The notes beneath the pieces are model-generated. The model searched no databases, was not told the origin of the DNA, and worked only from the letters and a program-made list of their open reading frames with translations. 64,000 bases of DNA from Bryobacterales bacterium (GTDB taxonomy: Bacteria; Acidobacteriota; Terriglobia; Bryobacterales; Bryobacteraceae): the NCBI GenBank assembly GCA_003167495.1, contig PMSX01000351.1, positions 31,929-95,928 of the forward strand, in the 5' to 3' direction. This document shows positions 24,449 through 32,390 of this stretch, one piece after another; the stretch's first letter is position 1, and each line of letters begins with the position of its first letter. A program made the translations under genes and the position numbers.

Positions 24449-25288
24449 TTAAGCCGCTTGCGGCAATTCCACGAAGCGTTCGAACTGCTTGCGGCTGACC
24501 ATCTCGATGTGGCCGTGGCCGTACACCTTGTGCGGCCAGCGCACTTCGTCGAGCGAGACGAGCGGCAGAGAAAGGCACCGGCAATTCCAGACGCAGCCTG
24601 GGTGATAATGCCCAGCCTTCGGCGGCTCGCCGGCGAGTTGCTCGGGCGAGGCTGGGTCGCTCCAAGCCACTAAAACTTTGTCCATCGTGCGGTGCGAAGG
24701 CCGCACACGCTGGTCCTCGCTGGTGACCCACTCGTACCAGGCCAGGCCGAGGCGTTCTGAGCGCGCCTCGGTGAGTGCGCTTTCCGCTTGTCCGACTTGT
24801 GTGCGGGCGATGAGCTTTGCTCTGCTTTGCGCCGCCTGCGGGAGCTTTTGCTCCAACTCCTTCGCGATCTCGGCCGAGCGCAAACCACGCTGCTGCTGAC
24901 GGGTCACGAAGGCGGCCGCGCGTTGGGCCAGCTCGCCCGGCAGACCTACGATCAGGCGTGCGTTCTCCGCCACCAGTTCGTTGACACGCGCGCCCACAGG
25001 CCCGTCCATTTCCGTCCGCAGTGCTTGGTAGATCCGTCGCGAATGCAGCGACTCACGCGCCGCCGCGCGCCAGGAGGTGGCATTCGTTTTGGCCACGCGG
25101 GAGAGCATGCGGCGCGCGATTTCTTCGGCTGCCTGGCGAATGGCTTCTTCGTCCTCCGCCGGCAGCAGGACGGTTGGCTCGTGGCCGGTGATGATGCTCC
25201 ACGGAATGAACTTCTCGACGAATGCTTCCAGATCGGCCAAGTACAAGCGGGTGTTGCGCAGGATCGGGCGCCAGTCGTCGTATTTCAT
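24449..25288 (-). CDS. Minor head protein, Mu F-like
   Basis: A 279-residue minor head (phage Mu gpF/SPP1 gp7-like) protein. Key pattern: ARTQVGQAESALTEARSERLGLAWYEWVTSEDQRVRPSHR, then HPGCVWNCRCLSLPL with the conserved Cys pair. These proteins ride inside the head near the portal and may be injected with DNA. It is downstream of the portal with a 44-residue frame between them. Confidence 0.9.
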   Translation of the reverse strand: MKYDDWRPILRNTRLYLADLEAFVEKFIPWSIITGHEPTVLLPAEDEEAIRQAAEEIARRMLSRVAKTNATSWRAAARESLHSRRIYQALRTEMDGPVGARVNELVAENARLIVGLPGELAQRAAAFVTRQQQRGLRSAEIAKELEQKLPQAAQSRAKLIARTQVGQAESALTEARSERLGLAWYEWVTSEDQRVRPSHRTMDKVLVAWSDPASPEQLAGEPPKAGHYHPGCVWNCRCLSLPLVSLDEVRWPHKVYGHGHIEMVSRKQFERFVELPQAA

Positions 25289-25298
25289 GGGTTGGTAC

Positions 25299-25433
25299 TT
25301 ACTGCGGTTGACGAAGGCGCCACGGCTGCGCGACGCTAGAACTAGAGAGCCGTTCCGGAAGCTGCGGAGTCGTAAGGTTTCCTAAATCGTTCGGAACGCC
25401 CAATAGTCCGTACGGACGGGGACGGCTCTTCAT
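25299..25433 (-). CDS. 44-residue protein coupled to portal gene
   Basis: A short frame starting at ATG 25433, which overlaps the portal stop as ATGA, and ending 10 bases before the minor head ATG. It is Pro/Ser/Leu-rich with KSRPRPYGLLGVPNDLGNL at the start. The ATGA overlap and exact fit of the gap support translation. Function unknown; a partner of the portal's extra C-terminal domain is only a guess. Confidence 0.45.
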   Translation of the reverse strand: MKSRPRPYGLLGVPNDLGNLTTPQLPERLSSSSVAQPWRLRQPQ

Positions 25434-27304
25434 GGCTTACGCTCAAATCCGCTCAAAAGCCACTTCTTCGATTTACCCTTCCAATCCAAGCCGATAATCG
25501 CGCGATGCGCCGGCGACTCAACGATCATCCGATTACCTTTCATTTCGATTGGAATGGACGAAAGAACGGCGTCTGGCAAGTCTTCGAGCTTGAGATCGCC
25601 GGCAGTCTTTACGTGCTTCTCGATAATGTGGCTTAGTCCGTACCCGCCGCTAAAGTCGTTTTTCGGATCGCCAGATTTACCCCAAGCGAGATCAATGTCG
25701 CCGAGATACGGATGTTTGAAAGCGCCGGGAACTTCGCCCGTCTGTGCCTTTTGAAGTTTTTCGATCGCTTCGCTCGGTTTGCCTTCGTACTCATGGAAGA
25801 TCGGTCCATGCTCGCCGACGGCTCGCGAAGCGCCACCGGTACCGGTTTCGCTAAATTCGCCGTCGTCGTCTCTCGGATGATCGCCTTCTCGCCAAGTCTT
25901 GCCGTCACGGGTCTTTTCTTTGTCATCGCCGAACGGATCGCCCGCCGAACCGAACTCGCCCGACTCCACGTCGTTGTCGGCGGTTGCGATGTCCTCATCG
26001 GTGATGTTGGTCCACACGCCAGTGAGGTGAGATTGCTGCCGCAGTTCTTTGAGCGCCGTCTGACGGCCGATGATCGAGGACGTACAGGCCGAGGTGATTG
26101 AAGTCGTCAACGTCGATGCGATAGTCGACTTCTCGACGTCGCTCAGTTGCCACAACGGACGGAACGTGAAATCGCTACCCTTGGGCAGCGGCTTGCCGAC
26201 TTGCGACAGATACGAGATGGCGAGCAGCTTCTTCACGCCCGCGCGCAGGCGGCGTTCCTGCTGCTGCTTGATGCCGTCGTAGTAGTTGCGGATGTCGCTC
26301 TCGCCTGTCGAGTTCAGACCGGCCGGGCTCTGCCCGAAGAGCCGCGTCAAAGGAATATCCAGCGCGCCGCTCAATTGCTGGGCGAATTGCAACAGCACGG
26401 CATCGAGCCCGGCAAACGTGTAAGCGTTCGCCTCGAATTCGTCCTTGGTGTCCATGAGGGTGAGGCCCTCATTAGTCTGGGTCGAGCGAATGAATTCGAT
26501 CTGTTTGACGAGCCCGTCCAGGATCGGGCCCCCGGCCGCGATGATGTCACGCAAACCCTCAACTTTGTAGATGCGGAGATGCGCTTTATAGACGAGCTGG
26601 GCCGCGCCCTGCGTCGTCGAGTCGAACGCGAGCAAGCGGTCGTATAGCCGCTCAAGGACGCTCTGACTCCAGAGGTTCTCCGCGACTTTCTGCCAGTAGG
26701 GAAGGTCCTGCCCGTCGATGCGAATCACGCGCGAATGGTGAATGCGGGCGCGCGGGATCGCCATCGAGTCGGCGACTACCTCGTAGTACTTCGGCAGGCC
26801 CAAATCGGGTCCGAAGTCTTTGACGACGTCCTGCAAGCTGGGCTGCACGAGCCAGCGGTCGAGCGCCATCAACCCCTTGAACTGGTCCTTGCGAATCGTC
26901 TCGATCCGCAGGGGCGTCGAGAAATCTTGCCCATCGATGAGGATCACGCCGAGCGCGCCGCCGTACAGCCGCGCCCATTTGATCGTGTCGCACAGGCGAT
27001 CCCAGATGGCGAGGTCTTTCCAGCAACCCATCAACGCCTCAATTTCGTCGGGGGGAATGAGGGAATTCAGCTCGATGCCGAGCTTGGTCATATCCTCGGC
27101 GACGCTGTCGACGGCCTTGCCGCAGATCCACGACGAGCGGTACATGGCCTCGATCCCGAAGCGGTTGCGCGAAATGTAATCCGGCTGATACGTCGCGTGA
27201 CTGGCTAGGTTGCCCGTGCCGTAGCCAAGCTTCGCCTGAAAGTTGACGAACGAATCGCTGGTCGTTGCCGTCTTAACGGCGCGCGTGGCTGAGGGTTTCT
27301 TCAT
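25430..27304 (-). CDS. Portal protein (DUF1073 type) with C-terminal nuclease-like domain
   Basis: A 624-residue portal. Residues 1-~460 carry the DUF1073-type portal: MYRSSWICGKAVDSVAEDMTKLGIEL, SVLERLYDRLLAFDSTTQGA and SGALDIPLTRLFGQSPAGLN. A charged linker (REGDHPRDDDGEFSETG, about 470-490) leads to a second domain (about 507-624) with GDIDLAWGK, GYGLSHIIEKH (554-564) and a C-terminal KWLLSGFE. This is the layout of PBECR-type phage nuclease domains (Barnase/EndoU/ColicinE5-D/RelE-like). Some portals of this family instead carry the anti-CBASS Acb1 2H-phosphoesterase; no paired HxT motifs are seen here. The nuclease assignment is by pattern and is not proven. Confidence 0.8.
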   Translation of the reverse strand: MKKPSATRAVKTATTSDSFVNFQAKLGYGTGNLASHATYQPDYISRNRFGIEAMYRSSWICGKAVDSVAEDMTKLGIELNSLIPPDEIEALMGCWKDLAIWDRLCDTIKWARLYGGALGVILIDGQDFSTPLRIETIRKDQFKGLMALDRWLVQPSLQDVVKDFGPDLGLPKYYEVVADSMAIPRARIHHSRVIRIDGQDLPYWQKVAENLWSQSVLERLYDRLLAFDSTTQGAAQLVYKAHLRIYKVEGLRDIIAAGGPILDGLVKQIEFIRSTQTNEGLTLMDTKDEFEANAYTFAGLDAVLLQFAQQLSGALDIPLTRLFGQSPAGLNSTGESDIRNYYDGIKQQQERRLRAGVKKLLAISYLSQVGKPLPKGSDFTFRPLWQLSDVEKSTIASTLTTSITSACTSSIIGRQTALKELRQQSHLTGVWTNITDEDIATADNDVESGEFGSAGDPFGDDKEKTRDGKTWREGDHPRDDDGEFSETGTGGASRAVGEHGPIFHEYEGKPSEAIEKLQKAQTGEVPGAFKHPYLGDIDLAWGKSGDPKNDFSGGYGLSHIIEKHVKTAGDLKLEDLPDAVLSSIPIEMKGNRMIVESPAHRAIIGLDWKGKSKKWLLSGFERKP

Positions 27305-27473
27305 TGTTCTTAGCGAGCTGTTCTTTCGCTGCGTTTCGCTCGACGATCAGCGCGTAAATCTTGGCCGACGCCCAGGCTGCGGTGTGGCGCATGTCCGCGA
27401 GCTCCGCTTCTAACTCGGCGATGCGGCGATCTCGCATCCGGTAGCCGTCGTTCTTTTCCGTGGGTTCGTTCAT
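27273..27473 (-). CDS. Small coiled-coil protein between terminase and portal
   Basis: A 66-residue protein. The ATG at 27473 overlaps the terminase stop as ATGA, and the end overlaps the portal start by about 30 bases. Residues about 15-60 (RDRRIAELEAELADMRHTAAWASAKIYALIVERN) form a helix with coiled-coil spacing. No family recognised. It may help assembly or packaging. Confidence 0.65.
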   Translation of the reverse strand: MNEPTEKNDGYRMRDRRIAELEAELADMRHTAAWASAKIYALIVERNAAKEQLAKNNEETLSHARR

Positions 27474-28681
27474 TGCGCGAGCTTTGCCCAAACGTTATGG
27501 GAGCCGCGCCGTTGGATATAGCCGTCGAGCGAGTAACGGATCGCGTCCCAGCCGTGGTTCTCTTTGTCGACGACGATCGGCAGAATGTCGCCCGTTTGCT
27601 TGTCGACCTTGTAGCTGTAGCGGCGTGCTTCCCGCTGCAGGTTCGGGCAGTTCTTCTCGTGAATCACGATCTGCTTAAAGCCCTGCAAGTGCGCTATGCC
27701 ATCTTCGACTGAGCCGTCCCACTTATCCGCCGCCGAGATGTTGAATCCCTGACGGCGCAGGTAGCTGATCGTTTCCGGCCGCGCCGAGTCGGCCTTAATC
27801 GGCCACTGCCGCGCGCTGGGAATCTCGTCGAACAGTGCCGGCGTGTTGTCGATCTCGACGTGATAACCGAACTGTTCTTGATCGATGTACAGCTTCTCGT
27901 CTTTGATGAAGCTGCGCACGAGCACGGTCGGATCGTTGGCGAAGCCCCAGTCCGCACCGAAAAAGAAACGCGCGCCCTCCGGCGTCGCGAAATTCTCGAT
28001 CGACACGCGCTTGCGGAAGATGATGGCGTCCGAGATGGTGAGATAGCCACCTTCCCAGACGTGATCGAAATCGTCTGCTTGGCGGGCTCGGTCCTCGGCC
28101 ATCTCTTCGCGCAACACGTCCGGGAAAAACGGATTGTCGCGCCAGTTGGCTTCGACGACGATCGAGTTCGTGAGCTTGTTGGGTCCGCGCAGGAGCTGGT
28201 CAACGGGATCGTCGGCGCTCACCGGGTTCCACGCAAACCATAACTCCGAGCCTGGCTTGCGAATCGTCGGCCTGAGCAGTTGCAGGCTGCGTTTCGAGAG
28301 CGCCTGCGCTTCTTCGACAAACGCCACGTCATACCCTTCGAGCGATTTGATCGACTCGGCGGTGTGGTTCTGCATGCCCTGGAAGATGATCAGCCCATCT
28401 CCCGGCGTCCGGATCTCTTTATCGAGGACGTTGAAGTAGTGCCCGACGCCGTGCGCCTGGATCTTGTCTTCGATGACGCGCTTGACGGATTGCTCAAGCG
28501 ATTTCTGGATTTCGCGGATGCAAACCGCGCGAACCCCGCTCTGCCGCAGGCATTTTTCGACCAGTTCGTCGGCGAAAAAGTGCGACTTCCCCGAACCGCG
28601 GCCGCCGTGCGCTCCCTTGTAGCGGGAGGGTTGGAGCAGCGGTACGAAAACTCTAGGGGTCTGAATTCTTAGGGTCGACAA
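27470..28681 (-). CDS. terL: Terminase large subunit
   Basis: A 403-residue PBSX-type large terminase. The ATPase Walker A is GGRGSGKS at residues 26-33. Walker B is YDVAFVEEAQ near 117-126. The C-terminal RNase H-like nuclease includes FFGADWGFANDPT and IKADSARPETISYLRR. It cuts and translocates phage DNA into proheads. It overlaps the small subunit by 29 bases upstream. Confidence 0.95.
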   Translation of the reverse strand: MSTLRIQTPRVFVPLLQPSRYKGAHGGRGSGKSHFFADELVEKCLRQSGVRAVCIREIQKSLEQSVKRVIEDKIQAHGVGHYFNVLDKEIRTPGDGLIIFQGMQNHTAESIKSLEGYDVAFVEEAQALSKRSLQLLRPTIRKPGSELWFAWNPVSADDPVDQLLRGPNKLTNSIVVEANWRDNPFFPDVLREEMAEDRARQADDFDHVWEGGYLTISDAIIFRKRVSIENFATPEGARFFFGADWGFANDPTVLVRSFIKDEKLYIDQEQFGYHVEIDNTPALFDEIPSARQWPIKADSARPETISYLRRQGFNISAADKWDGSVEDGIAHLQGFKQIVIHEKNCPNLQREARRYSYKVDKQTGDILPIVVDKENHGWDAIRYSLDGYIQRRGSHNVWAKLAQ

Positions 28682-28952
28682 TCACGCGCTCGATCCGCTC
28701 GATGACGAGCGGCCCGCCATCCTTGCCAGCGTGCTCGATCGAGGAAAGCTTGGGATGCACGTAGGGAGCGCAGTCTTTGGCGATCGCCGCCGCACGGATC
28801 CAATCGCCTGTGGCGAAATAATCGTGCATGGCTTTGATCATCACTTCGAGCGGCGTGATGCCCTCCTCTATCGCCCGCTCGGCGATCTTGCGTGTTTTCT
28901 TTGTGACCGAGCCGGCCTTGCGGCCGGCCCCTTTGCGCTTACCGCCGTGCAC
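28653..28952 (-). CDS. terS: Probable terminase small subunit
   Basis: A 99-residue protein directly upstream of terL. It opens HGGKRKGAGRKAGSVTKKTRKIAERA, a basic DNA-binding start common in small terminases and DUF5681-like phage proteins. A helical middle (PLEVMIKAMHDYFATGDWIRAAAIAKDCAPYVHPKL) follows. It probably recognises the packaging site. Identification rests on the pattern and on its position. Confidence 0.8.
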   Translation of the reverse strand: MHGGKRKGAGRKAGSVTKKTRKIAERAIEEGITPLEVMIKAMHDYFATGDWIRAAAIAKDCAPYVHPKLSSIEHAGKDGGPLVIERIERVIVDPKNSDP

Positions 28953-29050
28953 TTTTGCCTTTGATTAAAAGTTGATTCTTCTGAGTGACTTCGCAGCACT
29001 CAACGTCTTTGTTCGCAGAGACTTGCCAGCGCCGGCGCGTTTAGCCGAAA

Positions 29051-29066
29051 CTTGATTAAGATCAAG
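29051..29066. repeat. Inverted repeat CTTGAT-TAAG-ATCAAG
   Basis: A perfect 6-base inverted repeat with 4-base spacer overlaps the 3' end of the serine recombinase gene. It lies in the 109-base gap before terS. It could be a recombinase or regulator site. It lacks a T-run, so it is not a good terminator. Confidence 0.4.
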
Positions 29067-29757
29067 CGAGCAGCGCGGCGCGGACCGTGCTCGCGTACCA
29101 CTTGGCGCCGCTTCCCGTCTTCAGTTCTAACCCGTTCAGTTGCTCCGTGATATCCCGAAAAGTTTTACCTTGCGAGCGCAGGCTGCGGATCATTTCGAGA
29201 ACCGCCGTCGGAGTCGGCTTGACAGTTCGAGCTGCCCTCGCCCTCGCGAGTGATTCCGGCCAATGGGGATTGCCATGCTTCGAATACTTGCGTCCGCTTC
29301 TGCGACTGATGCGGAACCCGTTGGCCTTGATCTCCCGTTTTGCGGCGTCGAGCCCGGCCTTGGTGCGCTGGGAGATCATCTCCCGTTCGTGCTCGGCCAT
29401 GGCGGCCATGATATGCAAAGTGAGCTTGTTCGCGTGCGGGATATCGAGGGCGATGAAGTCCACGCCTGATTCCATTAACCCGGAAATGAAGTGGACGTTG
29501 CGGGCTAGCCGGTCGAGCTTGGCAATCAGAAGAGTCGCTTTGCGCAGCTTCGCCTCGCCGAGTGCCGCGAGTAACTGTGGCCGGTTGATGTGCCGTTTGC
29601 CGGATTCGACTTCAGTAAACTCAGCGCGGATAGGCATCTTGCCGGCGAAGCGGAGGACCGCCTCCCGTTGCGCCTCGAGTCCGAGCCCGCTTTCCCCTTG
29701 GCGGACGCTCGACACCCGGTAATAGGCGATAAAGCCGTTTTTACTGCTGCTCTTCAT
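29062..29757 (-). CDS. Serine recombinase (resolvase/invertase family)
   Basis: A 231-residue small serine recombinase. The N-terminal catalytic domain has IAYYRVSSVRQGESGLGLEAQ, with probable nucleophile S16, then LIAKLDRLARN and MAEHEREMISQRTKAGLDAA. The C-terminal part ends with a helix-turn-helix-like region (SQGKTFRDITEQLN). The ATG at 29757 is chosen because the core begins right after it; a start at 29847 is possible but would overlap another gene. The phage also has a tyrosine integrase, so this enzyme may resolve multimers or invert DNA. Confidence 0.88.
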   Translation of the reverse strand: MKSSSKNGFIAYYRVSSVRQGESGLGLEAQREAVLRFAGKMPIRAEFTEVESGKRHINRPQLLAALGEAKLRKATLLIAKLDRLARNVHFISGLMESGVDFIALDIPHANKLTLHIMAAMAEHEREMISQRTKAGLDAAKREIKANGFRISRRSGRKYSKHGNPHWPESLARARAARTVKPTPTAVLEMIRSLRSQGKTFRDITEQLNGLELKTGSGAKWYASTVRAALLA

Positions 29758-29830
29758 CTTGATGTATTCGTCTGAAAGGGTTTTGGCGTTTTGTAGAGGC
29801 ACTGAACGGAACCTTTCGTTCAGTATGCCG

Positions 29831-30046
29831 CTACGCTCCGGTATCAATCACCTGGGCACACGCCACGAGCGCTGCGCTGAGGCTGAGGGCCTGCTCGGGT
29901 GTCAGCTTGCAGCCCGGCGCCAGCTCGCCTTCGTCGGATTCGACTATCGACGCGCCATGCAGCACGATACCGACGCCGGCCGGCAGCGGCTCGGAGTCGT
30001 CAACGAAAACTTCGAAGCTCGTCGGATGATCAGACAATGGCCTCAC
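29831..30046 (-). CDS. Small phage protein
   Basis: A 71-residue protein with a probable GTG start at 30046, overlapping the previous gene by 17 bases. It is acidic and ends in an Ala/Leu-rich helix (PEQALSLSAALVACAQVI). It has no recognised motif. It is supported by operon spacing. Confidence 0.5.
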   Translation of the reverse strand: MRPLSDHPTSFEVFVDDSEPLPAGVGIVLHGASIVESDEGELAPGCKLTPEQALSLSAALVACAQVIDTGA

Positions 30047-30470
30047 CGTTCATGAGGGTTTGCGTCTGTGAGGAAATGAGGGGACTCGTCAGCAGCGGAC
30101 GCGAGCCGCTTCGCTCTTTCGTCAGCAGCCCTTGAACCTGATCGGCTTCGAGGAATTGCTCTAACGCTTTGATCGTCACGCTACAGGCCTGCAGGAATTT
30201 CGCTCGACCCATGGCGCGCCAGGCGCCCTTCACGTCGATCCGCGTCGCAAGCTGTTTGACGCCGAGCGTCGCCTGATACTGCTCGCCGACTTCGACGAAG
30301 GACTTCTCGCCGTCCGAGTCGACGTACCAGCCGCGAATGATCTTTGCGAGCTCGTCGAAGCGCGCGTCCTTCTTCTTCCAGGGAGCGAGCTCGACGGCGA
30401 GCGCGCCATACTCGTCGACGATGGCGCGCCGCAGCTCGGCGCTCACCAACTCTTTTTCAGCTTTGTTCAT
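30030..30470 (-). CDS. Phage protein of unknown function
   Basis: A 146-residue protein that starts MNKAEKELVSAELRRAIVDEYG. It is rich in charged helices, with GWYVDSDGEKSFVEVGEQYQATLGVKQLAT in the middle. It lies in the lysis-proximal operon. I do not recognise a family; similar proteins occur in Acidobacteria prophages by general feel only. Role unknown. Confidence 0.7.
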   Translation of the reverse strand: MNKAEKELVSAELRRAIVDEYGALAVELAPWKKKDARFDELAKIIRGWYVDSDGEKSFVEVGEQYQATLGVKQLATRIDVKGAWRAMGRAKFLQACSVTIKALEQFLEADQVQGLLTKERSGSRPLLTSPLISSQTQTLMNGEAIV

Positions 30471-30472
30471 TG

Positions 30473-30613
30473 TCAGTCCAAACCCGATAGCCAGCTCAGC
30501 GCGGGAAGCGAGAGCCGCTCGTCGTCGTCTTCAAATTCGATCTCCCAGAAACGCTTCCGGGCAACCAGCTTGCGGCGCCGGCTTCGGCGCGTACGGCGCG
30601 AGATTTTACGCAT
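30473..30613 (-). CDS. 46-residue basic/acidic small protein
   Basis: A short frame from ATG 30613. Its N-terminus is strongly basic (RKISRRTRRSRRRK), then it becomes acidic (EIEFEDDDERLSL). It ends 2 bases before the next ATG and follows the lysozyme stop by 16 bases. The tight fit supports translation. Function unknown. Confidence 0.45.
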   Translation of the reverse strand: MRKISRRTRRSRRRKLVARKRFWEIEFEDDDERLSLPALSWLSGLD

Positions 30614-30629
30614 GGGCGTCGCCGCCCGG

Positions 30630-31094
30630 TTAGCGTGCCACCCACTCGCCGGTGCGAATCATTTCGGCGATCCGTTTTCCGCGCGCGCCTACTTCGTCGA
30701 TCCAGGGCTTCGTCGCGAGTAGTTCGTCGGCCGCCGCGTCGTAGCGGCCGGCAGCCAGGTAAGCGAGCGTATTGTGGAAACGCAGTAAACCCCCGATGCC
30801 GAGATTGAAGGTTAGGTTCGCGAGCGCCGTTTGGCGTACTGAGTCGAGCGCCTCAAACCAGGGCAGGGAAGCGGTGAGCTGGCTCGCGACGTCTTGCATG
30901 TCGTCGTTGTTCAGGTACAGCGATTCGGCTTTGCTGATGCCGTGGGTGTCGAGACAGCGACCCCTTCCAATCGACGGATGTCCTTTGACGAGCGTCCCCG
31001 GGCGAATGGGTAAGCCCGTGGCATCGTCATAGACGTATAGCTTCTCCCCTTCGTCGTTCGCGAGCTCGGCTGCCAGTTCTACGAAGTCGATCAC
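30630..31094 (-). CDS. Endolysin, GH24 lysozyme
   Basis: A 154-residue T4-type lysozyme. The active-site region has E15 and D24 in DEGEKLYVYDDATG, followed by GHPSIGRGRCLD. C-terminal helices (ALANLTFNLGIGGLLRFHNTLAYLAAGRY) match GH24. It cleaves peptidoglycan during lysis. Its GTG start overlaps the holin stop (GTGA), so the two are translationally coupled. There is no signal peptide, so export would depend on the holin. Confidence 0.93.
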   Translation of the reverse strand: MIDFVELAAELANDEGEKLYVYDDATGLPIRPGTLVKGHPSIGRGRCLDTHGISKAESLYLNNDDMQDVASQLTASLPWFEALDSVRQTALANLTFNLGIGGLLRFHNTLAYLAAGRYDAAADELLATKPWIDEVGARGKRIAEMIRTGEWVAR

Positions 31095-31558
31095 GACTTG
31101 TTACCGACCTTGAGCATTCCCAAAATGTTGATCTGTGAGTCGCCGGGAAGCGCGGATACTTTCTCAGCAGTCCGACTCATCGAATAGCCGCAAATCGCCA
31201 CTCCGAAGAGCGAGAGTAAATCAGTCGGCAGTGTGATCGGCGCAACGTGCGAGCCGAAGAGCTGCGCACAGGGGATGCCGATGTAATTGAAGGCGAGAAC
31301 CGCAATGATGACGTAGAGGAAACTCGGGCGGGCGCGTTCTGTAAACTTATCTCCGCTGGAGGCGTCCGCCCGAATATTTTGGCCCGCGATGTCGTTGAGC
31401 TTTACGTCGTAGTCTTCGGCTTGCGCGCGCGCTTTGTCGGCGGCGTCGGCTACCGCTTGTTGGGCTTTGGCCTTGTCTTCAGGCGAGAGGTGGAACTGCG
31501 CTATCAGATCGTTGACCGAATCAAGCGCGGGTTTGACGAGAGAGTCGAAGAGTGCCAT
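31091..31558 (-). CDS. Holin, GTA/3TM type
   Basis: A 155-residue holin. The N-terminal ~75 residues are a charged helix (DKAKAQQAVADAADKARAQAEDYDVK). It is followed by RARPSFLYVIIAVLAFNYIGIPCAQLFG and DLLSLFGVAICGYSMSRTAEK, giving two to three transmembrane segments as in the 3TM/GTA holin family. It sits immediately upstream of the lysozyme and would form membrane lesions to release it. Confidence 0.85.
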   Translation of the reverse strand: MALFDSLVKPALDSVNDLIAQFHLSPEDKAKAQQAVADAADKARAQAEDYDVKLNDIAGQNIRADASSGDKFTERARPSFLYVIIAVLAFNYIGIPCAQLFGSHVAPITLPTDLLSLFGVAICGYSMSRTAEKVSALPGDSQINILGMLKVGNKS

Positions 31559-31565
31559 AGGTTTC

Positions 31566-31997
31566 CTAAATCGCGTGAGGGTTCATGCAGCTCAACGGCA
31601 CGGCGCGAAAAATCGCTTGCACGAACTGCTCGCGCTCCGCTTCGCTTTCGAGCGGCTCGCCCGCCAGCTTCTCGAGATCTTGCCTCGGTAAGAGGCGGCG
31701 ATGCGACCAGACCCGGTGTTCGTAAATCTGTTCCAGGTACGAGTACCGTGTGCCAGCGAGCGCCGTCGCACACAGCGGGTTGGCGCCGCACTCGGGCCGG
31801 AACTGCGCCGAAACGATACGGCCTTGGCGATTGCGCCGGACTACGACTTTCGAAAGCTTGAGCAGCCGCTCAATCGCGGAGAGCGCGTAATCCCGCATGC
31901 GGTAGCCATGCAAACGGGTGCCGTCGGTCGCATAAGTCGGGATTCGCTTCTGTGGCTTCTTGGCGCGGCTTGTTTGCTTTTTGGGTGCGGGACTCAA
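31566..31997 (-). CDS. Basic phage protein, unknown
   Basis: A 143-residue protein whose longest reading begins at a TTG at 31997. A later start is possible. It begins with a Lys/Arg-rich segment and contains ECGANPLCATALAGTRYSYLEQIYEHRVWSHRR. It lies immediately before the holin. I recognise no family; possibly a lysis-module accessory gene. Confidence 0.6.
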   Translation of the reverse strand: MSPAPKKQTSRAKKPQKRIPTYATDGTRLHGYRMRDYALSAIERLLKLSKVVVRRNRQGRIVSAQFRPECGANPLCATALAGTRYSYLEQIYEHRVWSHRRLLPRQDLEKLAGEPLESEAEREQFVQAIFRAVPLSCMNPHAI

Positions 31998-32127
31998 AAG
32001 GGGTTGCCTCGCGGCGCTAGGCCCCGCTGTTGGGCCTGCGGTCGGATAGTTTTAGCGAGCCTCCGGTGGGCTTCTTAGTTCCTATCGACGCTCGGACGCC
32101 ACTTATACAGCATTTGGCCGCCATTGT

Positions 32128-32155
32128 TCGATGTGGGTCGATGTGGGTTGATGCG
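32128..32155 (+). repeat. Tandem 10-bp repeats upstream of excisionase
   Basis: Two exact direct copies of TCGATGTGGG (32128-32137 and 32138-32147) and a degenerate third start (TTGATGCG) lie just upstream of the excisionase-like ATG at 32184. Such short iterated sites often bind small Xis/HTH proteins. Role inferred. Confidence 0.4.
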
Positions 32156-32183
32156 CGGGCCCGGATGGGCCGATAAAACCAGT

Positions 32184-32390
32184 ATGGCTAAGAGTGTGGG
32201 GAAGAAGAAAGAGCGGCGTACCGCCGATTTGAGCGTAAAGGACATCGCCCGGGAGATGGCGATCAGCGAAAACACGGTCAAACGGCTGTTGCGCGTGGGC
32301 TCCTTACCCGGCTACCGCGCCGGCAAGTTGTGGCGCACGACGCGCGCATGGCTGGATGCGTTTTGCGAGCGGGGCGGGGTTAGCGCGTGA
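32184..32390 (+). CDS. Excisionase-family DNA-binding protein
   Basis: A 68-residue protein from ATG 32184 (the longer frame is unlikely). LSVKDIAREMAISENTVKRLLRVGSLPGYRAGKLWRTTRAWLDAFCERGG is the helix-turn-helix excisionase pattern (HTH_17/MerR-like Xis). Xis proteins bind short repeats and steer integrase toward excision or act as regulators. It is oriented opposite to the flanking genes, and its 3' end overlaps the end of the gene on the other strand. Confidence 0.85.
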   Translation: MAKSVGKKKERRTADLSVKDIAREMAISENTVKRLLRVGSLPGYRAGKLWRTTRAWLDAFCERGGVSA

